From Galerina marginata (taxonomy: Eukaryota; Basidiomycota; Agaricomycetes; Agaricales; Galerinaceae): 64,000 nucleotides of DNA. The notes under the pieces were generated by a model. It saw only the letters and a list, made by a program, of their open reading frames with translations, was not told the origin of the DNA and did not search any database. A program made the position numbers and the translations under genes. Below are positions 1 through 11,251 of this stretch, piece by piece. Numbering within the stretch: position 1 is the stretch's first letter; every line of letters begins with the position of its first letter. The DNA lies in NCBI GenBank assembly GCA_023014335.1, contig JAECYW010000007.1, forward strand, positions 1,426,001 to 1,490,000, read 5' to 3'.

Positions 1-2006
1 CTCCCGAGTCTAGCAATTTCCAAGACCATATTAATTATCTGAATGCCAATAAACAGGGAAAACTAACGCAGCTGGCTACGAGCTGTACGGAATTGTGGGA
101 GAAATGAATGGGCGAGCAATCCCATTAGCATTTTGCTTCACTGCATCTACAGATGGGTCTGCATTGCCAGGTGCAAAGGACCGCCTCCTGCGAACTGTGA
201 TCAGGTTCATCTCCGAAAAATGCCCAAACATCAAGTTTACTTTATCGGACAAGGACCTCACAGAGATCAACGGATTTCAAGCAGAGATTCCAGATGCACG
301 ACACCAACTTTGCTACTGGCATGCGGTTAAATATATTGACGAGAGGTTGTCCCAGGACAAGCCTCCCGCAACCTACAGTGCTATCAAGGCCAACAATATC
401 TTTACCTTCATTGACCCAACATGGGTTCCAGGCGTGAGCTCTGGGTTGTTCGAAGAGGGTGTTCATAATACCGAGGGCAATGCGGAAAGTCCCAAAGAAA
501 GCATGCTGCGGGAATCGGACTCTGTTGAGGTCAGTAGTAATACTTAACCTCTAATAGAAGCAAATCTCACTAGCTGTGACGATAGTCGTCTGAAGGAAGG
601 ACATGCCTACCTCCTATCTTTGTTTTAAAGGCAGGAGATGTACGAATACCAGTCTGGCCAGTGCCTCCTAGGATCCCAGAAAGCGAACGTCATATATTTT
701 GCGATAAGGAATATCGGGCAGAAATCGTGGCGAAGTTTCGTATCCATTTTCACCAGCATCCAGCGATCCCGCTTGATGACGACGAGGGAACATATTTAAC
801 AGCCGAAGAAATACACCGAGGGGCTGTCCATGACATGTATCAGTACTGCTTCGAGAAGGATCTCAGTCAGGTTTGGGCTTACATGTGGAATCGCTGGTAC
901 ACGCCCAAGCAATGGTTGCTCTGGGCACGATCGGCGTCCGTGCCAATATCCCGTCTCAAAACAACCATGGTCGTTGAAAATCTGTGGAAACATCTCAAAC
1001 GGCGGGACCTGGCACAGTTTAACCGTCCGCGATTGGACCTCGTCACACACCTTGTAATTTCCAGCGTCCTTCCTCGTGTTCAATTGACGATCGACTCAGT
1101 GCTTGAGAGGCGACGCATTGGCCGTGCAAAAGCCCTTGCCCCGTGGCAAACCGAATTCAAAATCCTGTGGATAGATATGAGCCGGTCGGATGAAGAGCGC
1201 CTACTGCGGAAAGAACTCGCCGTACGGAAAGGTAATCTAACAGGAAAAGCACGGGACGAAAAATTAGCGCAAATTGCAGAAGAAGAGAAACGTGGCCGGG
1301 GGACTCACCACACATGTCTCGAGAATTGGACGTGCAGTTGTCCTTCGTACCTGACGAGCAGATTCTTGCTTTGCAAGCATCTCGTCAGACAGGTAAACGC
1401 AAAGCTCAACGACAAACCGCTTACCAGCCTTCGATTTTTTTCGAACCTTTCTCGTGCTCGATATGCACCATTTTATAGCATACCTGGAGTTCACTGCGAG
1501 GAGCCCGACTACAGTGAAGAGGACGATGAGAAGGAAGTCATCTTGATTCTCGGAAAACCCAGCCCTCAAAGCCGCACTCCAAGCCGTCCTCGAGAGCCGC
1601 GTGAAGACGTCAGACGTGTGGAGTCAAGAGAGAAAGGCGACGCAGAGAACAAAGAAGACAACACCATGCCTGGCGTGTCGGAAGAGCGGATGTATGACGA
1701 CCCTGAAGAAGAGAGTACACGGGTGAGAATAACTTTATATCTAATCATGATGCTTTTAACATACCTCCCGGAAAACAACAGATTCACGTTTCTCCAAGCA
1801 AGATAATACATTTACGGAGATGTTTTGATGAAATTCTGGAGGAGGCCGGAAGTTCAGGTGGTATGCATCCTAAGATGGCCTCTATTTTGGACAAGGTGTT
1901 CGAAAAAGTAGAGAAAGTAGGCGGGGATATTGGAAAACATAAAAGACGCCGAAAAAACCCTCAGACGTGGAAAGATAGTAACGAGAACACCTTATATTCA
2001 GGCTAA
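1..2006 (+). mobile_element. MULE-type transposase with SWIM zinc finger, 5' end outside window
   Basis: This is the 3' part of a Mutator-like (MULE) transposase gene. An exon appears to begin after an AG near base 56 and reads the DDE-type segment: GYELYGIVGE, then TLSDKD holding a catalytic-type Asp, then the CxxH-like LCYWHAVKYI. An intron near 531-640 leads to a second large exon (to about 1722) with the SWIM finger CSCPSYLTSRFLLCKHLV (CxC...CxH), which binds nucleic acid. A further intron (about 1723-1779) leads to a basic tail ending at the TAA at 2004-2006. The frame is open across all three exons, so the copy may be intact downstream of the edge. The 5' end, terminal inverted repeats and target duplication cannot be seen. 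It could also be a domesticated SWIM protein. Confidence 0.8.
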
Positions 2007-2401
2007 AGGCTCGTAGATATATATAATCTTGTTCAGATATTTCCTTGAGCGCCCAGCTGCCACGCAGAACATACAATGCTACATTGGAAATTGCGGCGAA
2101 ACCAAAGGCCGGAAGAGGCCGGAAGTCATGTGATCTGGATTTTGCAGGGGTGGTATTGCATGTGTCGTAGGGCAGAGGTGGATGTGATTGAATGCAACAC
2201 GCGCCATCAGGACAACTTGCGGCCCGACTTGAGTCCGCCATGTCACGGAAACGCGTCAACGCGTTTACATTGAGATTTGGTTTAGTCTGACGTTCAAGTG
2301 AATCAAGCCAAGTGAATCAAGCTTAGGAAAGCAGTGAAGGTATAGTGTGTATGTCTAATGAGGTGGTAACGACAACAGGCAGGCAAAGCTATGAAATTAG
2401 T
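2007..2401. other. intergenic, convergent 3' ends
   Basis: This lies between the transposase stop and the Pdx1 stop. I see no gene. It holds a perfect 14-base tandem duplication, listed separately. A MULE terminal repeat might be expected here but none is recognisable by eye. Confidence 0.5.
2295..2322. repeat. 14-base tandem duplication
   Basis: The unit CAAGTGAATCAAGC occurs twice with no spacer, at 2295-2308 and 2309-2322. It is non-coding and lies between the transposase and Pdx1. It is too short to assign a function. Confidence 0.8.
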
Positions 2402-3682
2402 CTAGTATAAGTCGTCCAAATAGTCTGCGGACTTTTGGGGTGAACTTGAAGGAATAACCACGGGAGTCTGCTGTGGAGCTTTTGGAGATGGTGGAAGGTA
2501 GTCTGCGATGACTGAGTCGAAGTCGGCTTCTTTGATGCCTGGTGAAAGTATGAATTAGGTTTGTGGTGGATTTTTGGTGAGAGAAGGAACTTACTGGCTG
2601 GAACGGGGTTGCGAGCCTTGATGGAGGCGGTTAGCATCGAAGACACGATCAGCCGGCGAATGGAAGGGCCGTCGAGTGGTGGCTAGAAATAAAAAGGACA
2701 TTAGCTCCCCAAAGGTGTGCATTAAAGGAGAAAGACAAACAGGTGCTGCAGCCTGAGCAGTTGTCGTCCCCCTCGACTTGTTCGCCTCTTCAACGGGAGA
2801 TGGGCCAGGCTTGAATGTTCCAAGTGGGCTCGACGCCTTGCCCAAGAAGGTCAACACGTCGCCTTTCGTCAGCATGCCTCGCACACCCGTCCCTTTGATC
2901 TCATTCGTTGACGTAACGTTGTGTTCAAGCAGCAGACGATGTACGGAGGGGAACAGCGGCCGCGCGTGTTCCGGGGGCGTGTTCGAGTGAGCTTCGGAGG
3001 ACTGGGGCGAAGATTGCTGGCTAGGCGGCGGCGGCGGGGATGTAGAGGATGGGGGAGGAGGCGCTTCGGCTTGTTTCGGAGGTGGTACTGGTTCGTCTTT
3101 GGGTGCCTCGAGGTTGGATATGTCGTCGCCTTCCTCAGCTAGGATAGCGATGACTTTTCCGACTGGGATGGCCTTTGTCCCGTCTGGTGCCTGTTAATAT
3201 TTTGTTCACTTCAATGAGGTCATTACGAGAGCGTAGGTGGACATACCAGAATTTTGCCCATAATACCGTCGTCCGCCGCCTCGACGTCAATGGTAGCTTT
3301 GTCTGTTTCCTATTAAACGGCAGGAAAATATGAGCTTTAATTCTAAACTCGAGGCATTGGAACCAAAAGAGTGCACGCCTAAGGAATTGAAGTGGACCCA
3401 CTTACAATTTCCAACAGCACATCTCCCTGTGTGAAGGAATCTCCCTCCTTCTTCTTCCACGACGCGATTCCGCCCTCTGTCATTGTAGGCGACATGGCGG
3501 GCATCTGGAAATGGGTGATGGCTCGACGCGCCGCGGAGCCATGAAGCACTGTTGAGGTAAACAACCACGAGACTCGTTCATTTCCGCTCCTCAATGAAAA
3601 ATAGAAAAGACTGACGACGCTTCGACTGTGAGCCAAGCCGTGTAGACCTGCATGCTCGTGAGACGGCGGTTATTGAGGCCAT
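2402..3682 (-). CDS. PDX1: pyruvate dehydrogenase complex E3-binding protein (protein X)
   Basis: This is the mitochondrial E3-binding component that docks dihydrolipoamide dehydrogenase onto the pyruvate dehydrogenase core. The start ATG (3680-3682) opens a basic presequence (MASITAVSRACRSTRLG), as expected for mitochondrial import. A lipoyl domain follows: MPAMSPTMTEGGIASWKKKE, then ETDKA with the lipoyl-lysine, completed across an intron. A Pro-rich hinge then leads to a peripheral-subunit-binding domain (PSVHRLLLEHNV...GVRGMLTKGDV). The C terminus is short (PPLDGPSIRRLIVSSML...) and lacks the acetyltransferase core with its HxxxDG motif. That separates it from the E2 enzyme. There are about five introns of 50-70 bases. 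It shares a 227-base divergent promoter with SCAP. The reading is strong; individual exon edges are by eye. Confidence 0.88.
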
Positions 3683-3909
3683 TCTGGAGGATGAGTTGGA
3701 GGTCGTGGCCAGCAATGAGCAAAGGTTAAAGGCAGGCCCAAAATGGAGTGCCACGTGATGAGCGATGGGGAAACCGAAATCGGAAATTCTGTGTGGGGAC
3801 GAACTTATCTTTAACCTCAATTATGCTCTTGTGAACCGCCTCCTTCTATCAGCAACCCGTCCGAAATCCTATAGAAGGCTGGACAAGTGGTTTATTCTTC
3901 CCCCTCTCC

Positions 3910-6900
3910 ATGGTCACCCAATGGCCCCTGCACTGGGCTCGCACCGTCGGCCAGAGGTTTTTTCTCCAGTTCGGACTGTAAGTCGCTCTCTTTCTGCTGG
4001 AACGCTGCTCTAACACGTTCTCTGTGTGCCAGCCACTGTGCAACCCATCAGATTCGCGTCATTCTCATCTCCTGCGTTGTCATCACCTCTCTCTTCTACC
4101 CAGCCCTCGACCTGTACACATCGTCCAGAGACTCGTCCCAGTCATTTCTAGACGCCCTCATCTCCCCACATAGTGCCTCTACGCTCAGCGCAGCGAAAGA
4201 CCTCGTCAGCGTCTGGGCAGCGCAGGATTCACTCCGTGTCCATGAAGACCCGGTCACTCGCGCTACCTGTCAAGATGGCCAGGTTCTCCGAATAGAACGT
4301 ATTCTTATCCAGCAGAGTCCTCTCGTCGAGGACGACGGCGCGCTCAACCACCAAATTCTGCTATCGACTCTTCATCTCGAACGCCGTCTCCAAAGCCTCA
4401 TTTCAGAAGGCGACTCTCCATGCCTCAAGAACCCTGATGGGCAATGCCTGGTCATCTCACCGCTGGCCTTCTGGGGGTACGATATGGAGGCCCTAGCTTC
4501 GAACCCCAATATCCTTGATACTCTTGGCTCTTTCAAGAACGTCTCCGTTTCCGGAATTCCCGTTACTCCTTACATGGTACTGGCAGGCAGAGGATCCTAT
4601 GAACACCATGTCGGAGGAGGCAAATTCGACTACGCCACCTTCCTGGCCCTGACGTATTTCTTTCCAAGCGGCCCTTGCTGGGACCCCGCTGAACACGCTC
4701 TGTGGGTGGACACCGTCCAAAAAGCGGTAGCTCAAAATGCAAAGGTGACTGTTCAAGTCCCCGAAGCTACCCTGATTGCCCTGGAGGTGTGTACCAACGT
4801 GCCCTTCATTCCGTGTTCTATTGACCGTCAACGTTAAACTCATTTACGTCCATTTCACTTTTTCTATTTCATTTCACCCCAGTATGAACCACACCATTCC
4901 ACCACAAAGGGCTGGTCGGCCATCTCGGCGTTTCTTTATTTAGCCTACATCGGATTCTTCGCGTATGTCGGCTGGTCTGTCAGACGAATGGACGCCGTGC
5001 ACTCCCGCCTGGGAGTAACATTCACTGCTCTTGTCGAAATCGCGGTGTCAACTATCACGTCGCTCAGCGTGTGCGCGCTCGTTGGGTTCAAGATTACCAT
5101 GGTCCCATGGTGCGTCTTCCTGATATCACTTTTTTTTTTAATACATAGCACAGGTCTAATTCGATCTGGACTCTCTTTCATCGGCTATTTAGGGAGTTAC
5201 TTCCGATTGTGATTGTATTCGTGGGTGCGGAGAATATGTTTAATCTGGTGCGCACAGCTTTGCGCAGTTCCTCGGCCCTCTCTTAGCCTCTTGGGTCAAC
5301 ACTCTTACTCATGCCTATTTATGTGTGTTTGCTCTCTAGGTTGACGCGGTTGGCAGAACTTCTGTGACGCTCTCCGTCAAGCAGCGCATCGCCGAGGGTC
5401 TCAGCCGCGCTGGCACGTCCAATACGCTCAAAGTAGTGTCGTACAATGCGATCCTTGGTGTTATCGCGGTATTTGCTGTCGGTGCCGTCCGTCAATTCTG
5501 CATATTTGCGATCGTCGTGCTAGTGGCGCATTGGTTTTTGGCGCATACCTTTTTTATGGCCGTTCTATCAATTGATATCGCCCGTCTAGAGGTTCGTGTG
5601 CACCGGTTCTAGTCCATTAGTTTGTACGAACTGATTTCATTCCACTAGCTTGAAGAACTACTGCGTCACGATACAAACTTAGCGCCATCTGGCCCACTAT
5701 CGCGGAAAGATAGCCAAAACTCCAAACAGCCGCGGTCAGGCTGGCAGAAGCTGATTGTCACCACTCAGAACCTCCTAAAAGGCAGAGCAGCTACCAATAT
5801 CAGCCTCCTAATGGTGCGTATCTCGAAGCATTCTCTGCATTCTCGAACAGACGGACCTCTAACACCCTTGTGCTATCATCCTCTTTCTATATAGCTTCTG
5901 GCAATTGCAGCTACACTGTACTACACGACTTACACCGCATCAACACCGACGCTGAAGCCTTCCCTTCCCAAGCCACTCGGTGCCGTTTCCGTAACGAACT
6001 CCCGTCTGACTGCAGATGCGATATCGACCGCAGAGCACATCTGGAAGACGCTAAACCCGGCTCAGAGTTCGCTGCTGCACCTCCGGATCGAGCCGCCGAC
6101 TGTCATCACCTTCAGCCCGGACGGCGATGATGTGAACATTGGTGACACGGCCTCGGCCATCAAGGCGTCGTTCAAGTCGCGCTATACAATATTCACGTTC
6201 AAGTTCGTGTTGTGGCTGCTGACGATCTTGGTACTACCCATCGCCGCCACCACCAGCGCGCTGTATGGGCTGCTCTTGTACCTCCTGAGGAACACGGAGC
6301 TTCTGGAGGCGCAGCGCCACCGGTCTGATGCCGACAAGGCGTCGCGTGCGCAGGAGGACGAAAGGACGCTGCAGGGTCAGATATCGTTCTCGACGCTTCC
6401 GAGGGCGTTTGCGAGCGACGTCGAGCTCATTGCGGCGAGCAAGGACGGTAGAACGGTCGTTTCTGTTGGCTTGCACAACGAAATCATCGTCTGGAACGCG
6501 GACACGAAGAAGCATGTTGCGATTGATGCTGAGGACGTGCTGCTGAGGATGGCGAGCACCTCTTCGTATGCCGGGTCGACTGTGACATCCGTCACTGTGG
6601 ATGATATGGGCCGGTACTTCGCAGTTGGTACTGGTGCGGGCGTGATTGCAGCGTGGAGTCTGGACAGGGCTAATTGGCGGGTACGACCGTTGCCTTTGCT
6701 CGCGTTGGAGAATTCTGCGGCGAGAGTGACGGAGATGCGGTTCGTGCCCTCCGCTCAGTATTCGAGGACGCCTGGACGCACTCCGCCCTCGTCTGTGCCT
6801 AACTCGCCTGGCTCTTCCAAGAAGCAGACTGGGACGATCTTGCTAGCCGCATATGAAAGCGGCGTAGCTGCGCGATGGACAGTCGGCGATCTACCGACAG

Positions 6901-8255
6901 TCAGGTATTTCACAGCTTCGCGGCGAGCCGCCATTGTGCGCGCTTGCCTTTTGCAGGTCATCCCGGACGACAGGGTGCTCATCGCCTTCTGCCTAGACGA
7001 CGGCACGCTCGAGCTGGTTGAGACCGGCGATTTTGAGCCGACGATGCTGAACGACTGCATCCTGCAGCCTGGGAACCCGTTCGACATGGTGTGGAAGGTG
7101 CACGCGTGCAGGGCGGAGATGAACGGGAGCGTGCGGTTAGTAGTTGCCGCTGCCACTGAGGCAGGCTCGGTCTCGCTCTGGGACGGCCTGACGGGGGAGT
7201 GCATCTCCGTGCTGGAGGAGGCCCACGGGCGGATCAGCGACCTCCGGGTGTCGCCCGTGCAGTGCGAGACGTGCCACTTCTGCGGGCAGCTGCCCATGGA
7301 AAGCCTCGGCGTGGCGTTCTCGGTGGACCACGTCATCCGGTTCTCCAAACTGTATTTGGACGACCAAACGCGGCGCTGTGCGTGCTCGCGCGCACACCAT
7401 CTCCAGCAGCAGCATCTGCGCCGAGTGTCGTCGAGGGAGAGCTTTGGGGTGCCTGGGAGGCGGTCGAGGAGCAGAAGCAGTAGCACGGCGTCGTCGTCGC
7501 AGGTGGGATCGCCGCTGATTCCGCGGGCGAGGCTGGTCACGGCGTTCGAAACGTCGACGTCGGCGTTCCCTGTGTCAGGGCACGGTGTCCATTCTCGACG
7601 GGCGTCGGACAACTCGACCCGGCGGTCGTCAGAGTTGCTGACGGTGCCGTTCCCGAGCAACATCGATGCGGGGGACTACGACCTCAGCATTGGCTCCGCG
7701 CAGAATAACGTCAGCGGGTCGACGACGCCGACGAACTCGCCGCAGTCGGCGTGGAGGAATGCTGTGCTCGTACCGTTAGCGGATGTGACGTGTGAGCGGG
7801 GCGGGTGGGGCGTGACGAGCAAGGCGTTTGTGGGGATTAGGCGCAAGCCGCGGGCGCAGGGGAAGCCCCAGAAGGCGGTGGATGGCCCAGGCGAGGATTC
7901 GTCTGGCTTGACGAGTGCGACGTTGGAGCGGTGGGAGCTTTGGACGTTCGACCCCGCGGTGGCGCTGTTGCGGAGCTCGCTGCTGGCGCCGCTAGCTCGA
8001 CGGCCTGCGGACAGTGGTGCTGGTGTTGGTTCCCCTTCTTATTCTTCATCTTCCTCTTCCTCTTCGTCGTCTTCTTCTTCTCAGCCGTCTTCTCGGTCTC
8101 GGACAAGTTCTTCCTCTTCTTTGAATTCTTCGAGCAGCTCGGGAGAGTGCATAGCTAGACTACCATTCACCCGTGTGTCGCCTCTGCTCATTGCCCCATC
8201 GCATGCCCTGGCAGGGTTTGGAAACACCATTGGTGTATTCCAATTTACCTCGTGA
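3910..8255 (+). CDS. SCP1: SREBP cleavage-activating protein (SCAP/Scp1), sterol sensor
   Basis: SCAP escorts the membrane-bound transcription factor SREBP from ER to Golgi when sterol is low. I take the ATG at 3910: its exon (3910-3977) splices over a 55-base intron (3978-4032) to restore L-HCATHQIRVILISC, the conserved first membrane segment. A lumenal loop follows. Then comes a five-helix sterol-sensing domain spread over exons about 4885-5594 (LYLAYIGFFAYVGW, PIVIVFVGAENMFNL, NAILGVIAVFAVGAV). After another lumenal loop and a last helix near 6190-6290, the single long 3' exon encodes WD40-type blades (VVSVGLHNEIIVWNA, VSLWDGLTGECI). These are interrupted by Ser/Arg-rich inserts, and there is a near-pure Ser tract at about 8036-8085. 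In known SCAPs the WD40 part binds SREBP. There are about seven introns. Confidence 0.9.
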
Positions 8256-9184
8256 TGTAGATACTCTCATGCACTTTTTTCATGTTTTCACATTCAGTTT
8301 CTTTCCCGTAACATCGTCTGTCGCTATCAAGGTCTGGATCCTCGTGTCACTGCTGCTCTGGGTCATGCACTGTATTTACTTATCTCTGATCGAATGTTTT
8401 TGAATATGGTCTTGATTTGGCTTACTCCCTAGAACTACTCTCCAAAGCTAAATAATCGTGTATGCTTATATATTTATGCAAGGAATGAGTTGATGTTCAG
8501 AACCTCACTGATTACCCGATAGGTCACTAAAAATTCAACCCGGCGCTTAAATGTCGACACCAACTTTCTGAGTACAAGAGCCTAAATCGTTACCGGCTTC
8601 AAGTATATATATGCGTTGGAATCGCTTTGTTGAGCTCTGCTGCGCCGCAGTATTCTTGAAACGTAAAAATAAATATTGAAAATTCGGATTTTTGGAGGCT
8701 TGTGAATACAACGCGATCGATTACAACGCATATAAAATCATATTATTTGAACCGAAGTTCGTTGTGTAAACCGCCAAGGCGTCGGCTGGCAAAATATTTG
8801 GCTGGCCCAACGCCTAGGAAGAGTTTTGGAAGAGTTGGTTGAGAGTTGGTCACTTTTTGCCTCTTATCCGGATTTGGAACGACCTAAAAATAAATCAACT
8901 GCCTTTGTTAAAACCACGCCCGATGCGAAGTGCGCGTTAACCCAAACCTTGAACACTAACCACCAGCCTCCTAACATTAACGCGAACCTTGAACACTAAC
9001 AGCTGACCTCCTATCCTCCTATCCGGCTAACCGCTAACAGATGCCCTCGGCGTGACGGTGAAATCTTCCGAATTGACGGACCGTCTGAGACTCTGAAGCA
9101 AGGACTTGGGAGACTAAGATGGGTACATAAAAATGGAGGGTTGTCTTCCTCATATTTATTACGTTTGTCCTGCTTACCAACAAC
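8256..9184. other. AT-rich intergenic region
   Basis: There is no supportable gene. The first 400 bases are AT-rich and probably carry the SCAP 3' end. A 16-base direct repeat lies near 8945-9000. The last 150 bases are the likely promoter of the deaminase-like gene. No clear TATA box is seen. Confidence 0.5.
8945..9000. repeat. 16-base direct repeat, 40-base period
   Basis: AACCTTGAACACTAAC occurs at 8945-8960 and again at 8985-9000. The surrounding sequence is rich in CTAAC/CCTCCTA words, giving a loosely repetitive block to about 9040. There is no coding potential. Confidence 0.75.
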
Positions 9185-10692
9185 ATGCAAAACAGCCAAA
9201 CTGACATCGCCTTCTTGTGCTCCAACCCGAATGTTATGGTTGCTCTCGTCAATTCCGCCCAGCCGTATTGGGCTCCAGTAGACCGATACGACAATACAAG
9301 ATTCGGAGAATTATGGAAGCCATTGATTTTGCTCGCTGCAAACGATCACATACGCAACCTCATGGATGCTCTGGCTGGACTTTCGACCAGCGAAATAAAC
9401 ACCAGTCTCGCATGCGGTCTGAGGGTAGACGACCACGGCAAGATTGAAATCATCATTGCCAGCGACAGCGACGTCTTACAGGCGACCCAGGAACATATTC
9501 GAAGAGGAAGGAGATGGTTGGGATTTCGGCTTTCTCTCGTCCTGCAAGTGGCAAAGGTGACCTAGCCATATCACAGAAATCAAAAGCATTGGTTCGTTCC
9601 ATATATGAATTTTGCATGTCCACATTTTCCAAGAAGTTCCTCAAGAACATTTCATGTTTGCGCGACTGGCTTGCAAAATATCATGAATGGCATGAAGTAC
9701 GTGCATTTCTACCAAGAGCATCCTGGCGGTTGAGGATGGATGAACTTCGGTCTATGGTTGAGATCGTAGAAGGCATCCTCAAGGATCTGTCAGCATATGA
9801 AAATGATGTCGCTATATCCTTCACATCGACCGATACGACGGCCCTCGACAAGTTTATTTCGACAATGGACAGTGTAATGGAACGTGCAATGAGTCTGCTG
9901 GCAATAAATCCAGGGTACAGCAATGCACCAAGCGACTGGAACCCCTTGATTAGTTTGGGTGGCATCGTGAATCCGTTATATAGTAAGCACTTTATCGGTG
10001 TCGCTGAATTTGCTGAAGGTTTAACGCAAGCATACTAACCGTCCCTTTATCCAGTCGGTTGTTTGCGTCATTGTCTTGAAGATTTAATATTGTTCCCGCA
10101 AAATATTGCAAAGCTCCGGGAATTCTATTTGTCCCGTCACTTTGCCCATGTGGTGAACTATGCACTCGAGGTTATACCTCTCAATAGAGGGTCATATGGG
10201 GCACCGATTGGTCGATTTCCGTCAGGCCCTCATGTCTGGAAAGATATCTGTAAACATGTTCTTCTTGCAAAGGGGTATAAGCCTATAGAAAACCAAGGCT
10301 CCTACGACTTCTCTCGTATTCCAACCGATCCAAATGAGCTCATCGTGCATCCTGAGCTCAAGATTGCAACCTACCTCCACATTGTCAGCCATATTTTCGT
10401 TGAAAACAATGGCTTTTCCACCCCGCCATTCAATTATATCTCTACATCCGGCTTACCTTGCCTGCCGTGTGCAGAGTGGATGTCGAAACTGAATTCCTTG
10501 GACCAAGGACATGGCGTCGAGTTCCGCGGAACCAGTTATGAATGTCCAAGTAACTGGCGCATGCCCGCGATGTACGCTGAGAAAATTTCTCAAGACATGA
10601 AGATCTGGGGCTGCCATGAATATTTGAGAGTTCAAAAATCGGTAGGAAGACAGTCATTGATTTGGATTGATGAAATAGTGTTGAAGTACTAG
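9185..10692 (+). CDS. predicted OTT_1508-like nucleic-acid deaminase family protein
   Basis: The N-terminal two thirds are helical with no domain I recognise. The last exon carries a cytidine-deaminase-like zinc site: H-P-E (VHPELK; His codon 10348-10350, Glu codon 10354-10356), then P-C-x2-C (LPCLPC; Cys codons 10459-10461 and 10468-10470). That spacing and context match the OTT_1508-like deaminases common in Agaricomycetes, whose substrates are unknown. The start is the first ATG of the frame. Intron 2 is clear (9983-10054, with a TACTAAC branch site). The first junction is odd: frame is kept only by a 32-base intron (9517-9548), unusually short, or by a frameshift. With that splice the protein is 467 residues. 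There is no signal peptide or membrane segment. The neighbours give no functional hint. Confidence 0.7.
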
Positions 10693-11251
10693 GCTGACCG
10701 TGCTCTATGTGCTCGCCTCATCTGCTGATATTTATTTCCATTTTCATCTCCTTGCCTGCTTGTTATTTAGTTTTTTATCTCCTTGAATAGACTTTCTTCT
10801 CATGATTTTTAAAATACTGATTACAAAAATTACGAGGCGCCAACTCCATTGACAACCTTATTGAGGTGGTGTTGGAACGTCAGACGTGGGTGTGGTGATT
10901 TAGTGTATCTCCGAGTGTCAGGGTACTCAGTGCACATCTTCCATTGTAACATTACACATGAAAGCGATAATAATTACAGAACCAGAACCAGGCAAAAATT
11001 AAAATAATGGTGTTGCTCTGATGGGAAAGCTCAAATGAAATAGACTTTAGATGAAATAGTCTGCGACCATGTTCATTGCAAAAGTGAGTTATTAGTGTAC
11101 AGATGACCTATGCTGTACACTAGACCGGGTAAATACTGTGTCAAATTACAAACTAGGATTTTTATTTTACTACAATAAATTTACCAAAACACGGCTATAG
11201 CAGCGAAAAGAAATTCAGCAGCGTCAAGTTTTCATGATACACAACATTTTT
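10693..11251. other. convergent intergenic region
   Basis: This lies between the 3' ends of the deaminase-like gene and the F-box/LRR-like gene. It is AT-rich with many TTTT/AAAA runs and no reading frame worth calling. Confidence 0.5.

Noticed and set aside
6755..7663. 302-codon open frame on the minus strand
   Set aside because: It lies antisense to the conserved WD40 exon of SCAP; the high GC of that exon keeps the opposite strand open. No domain is visible.
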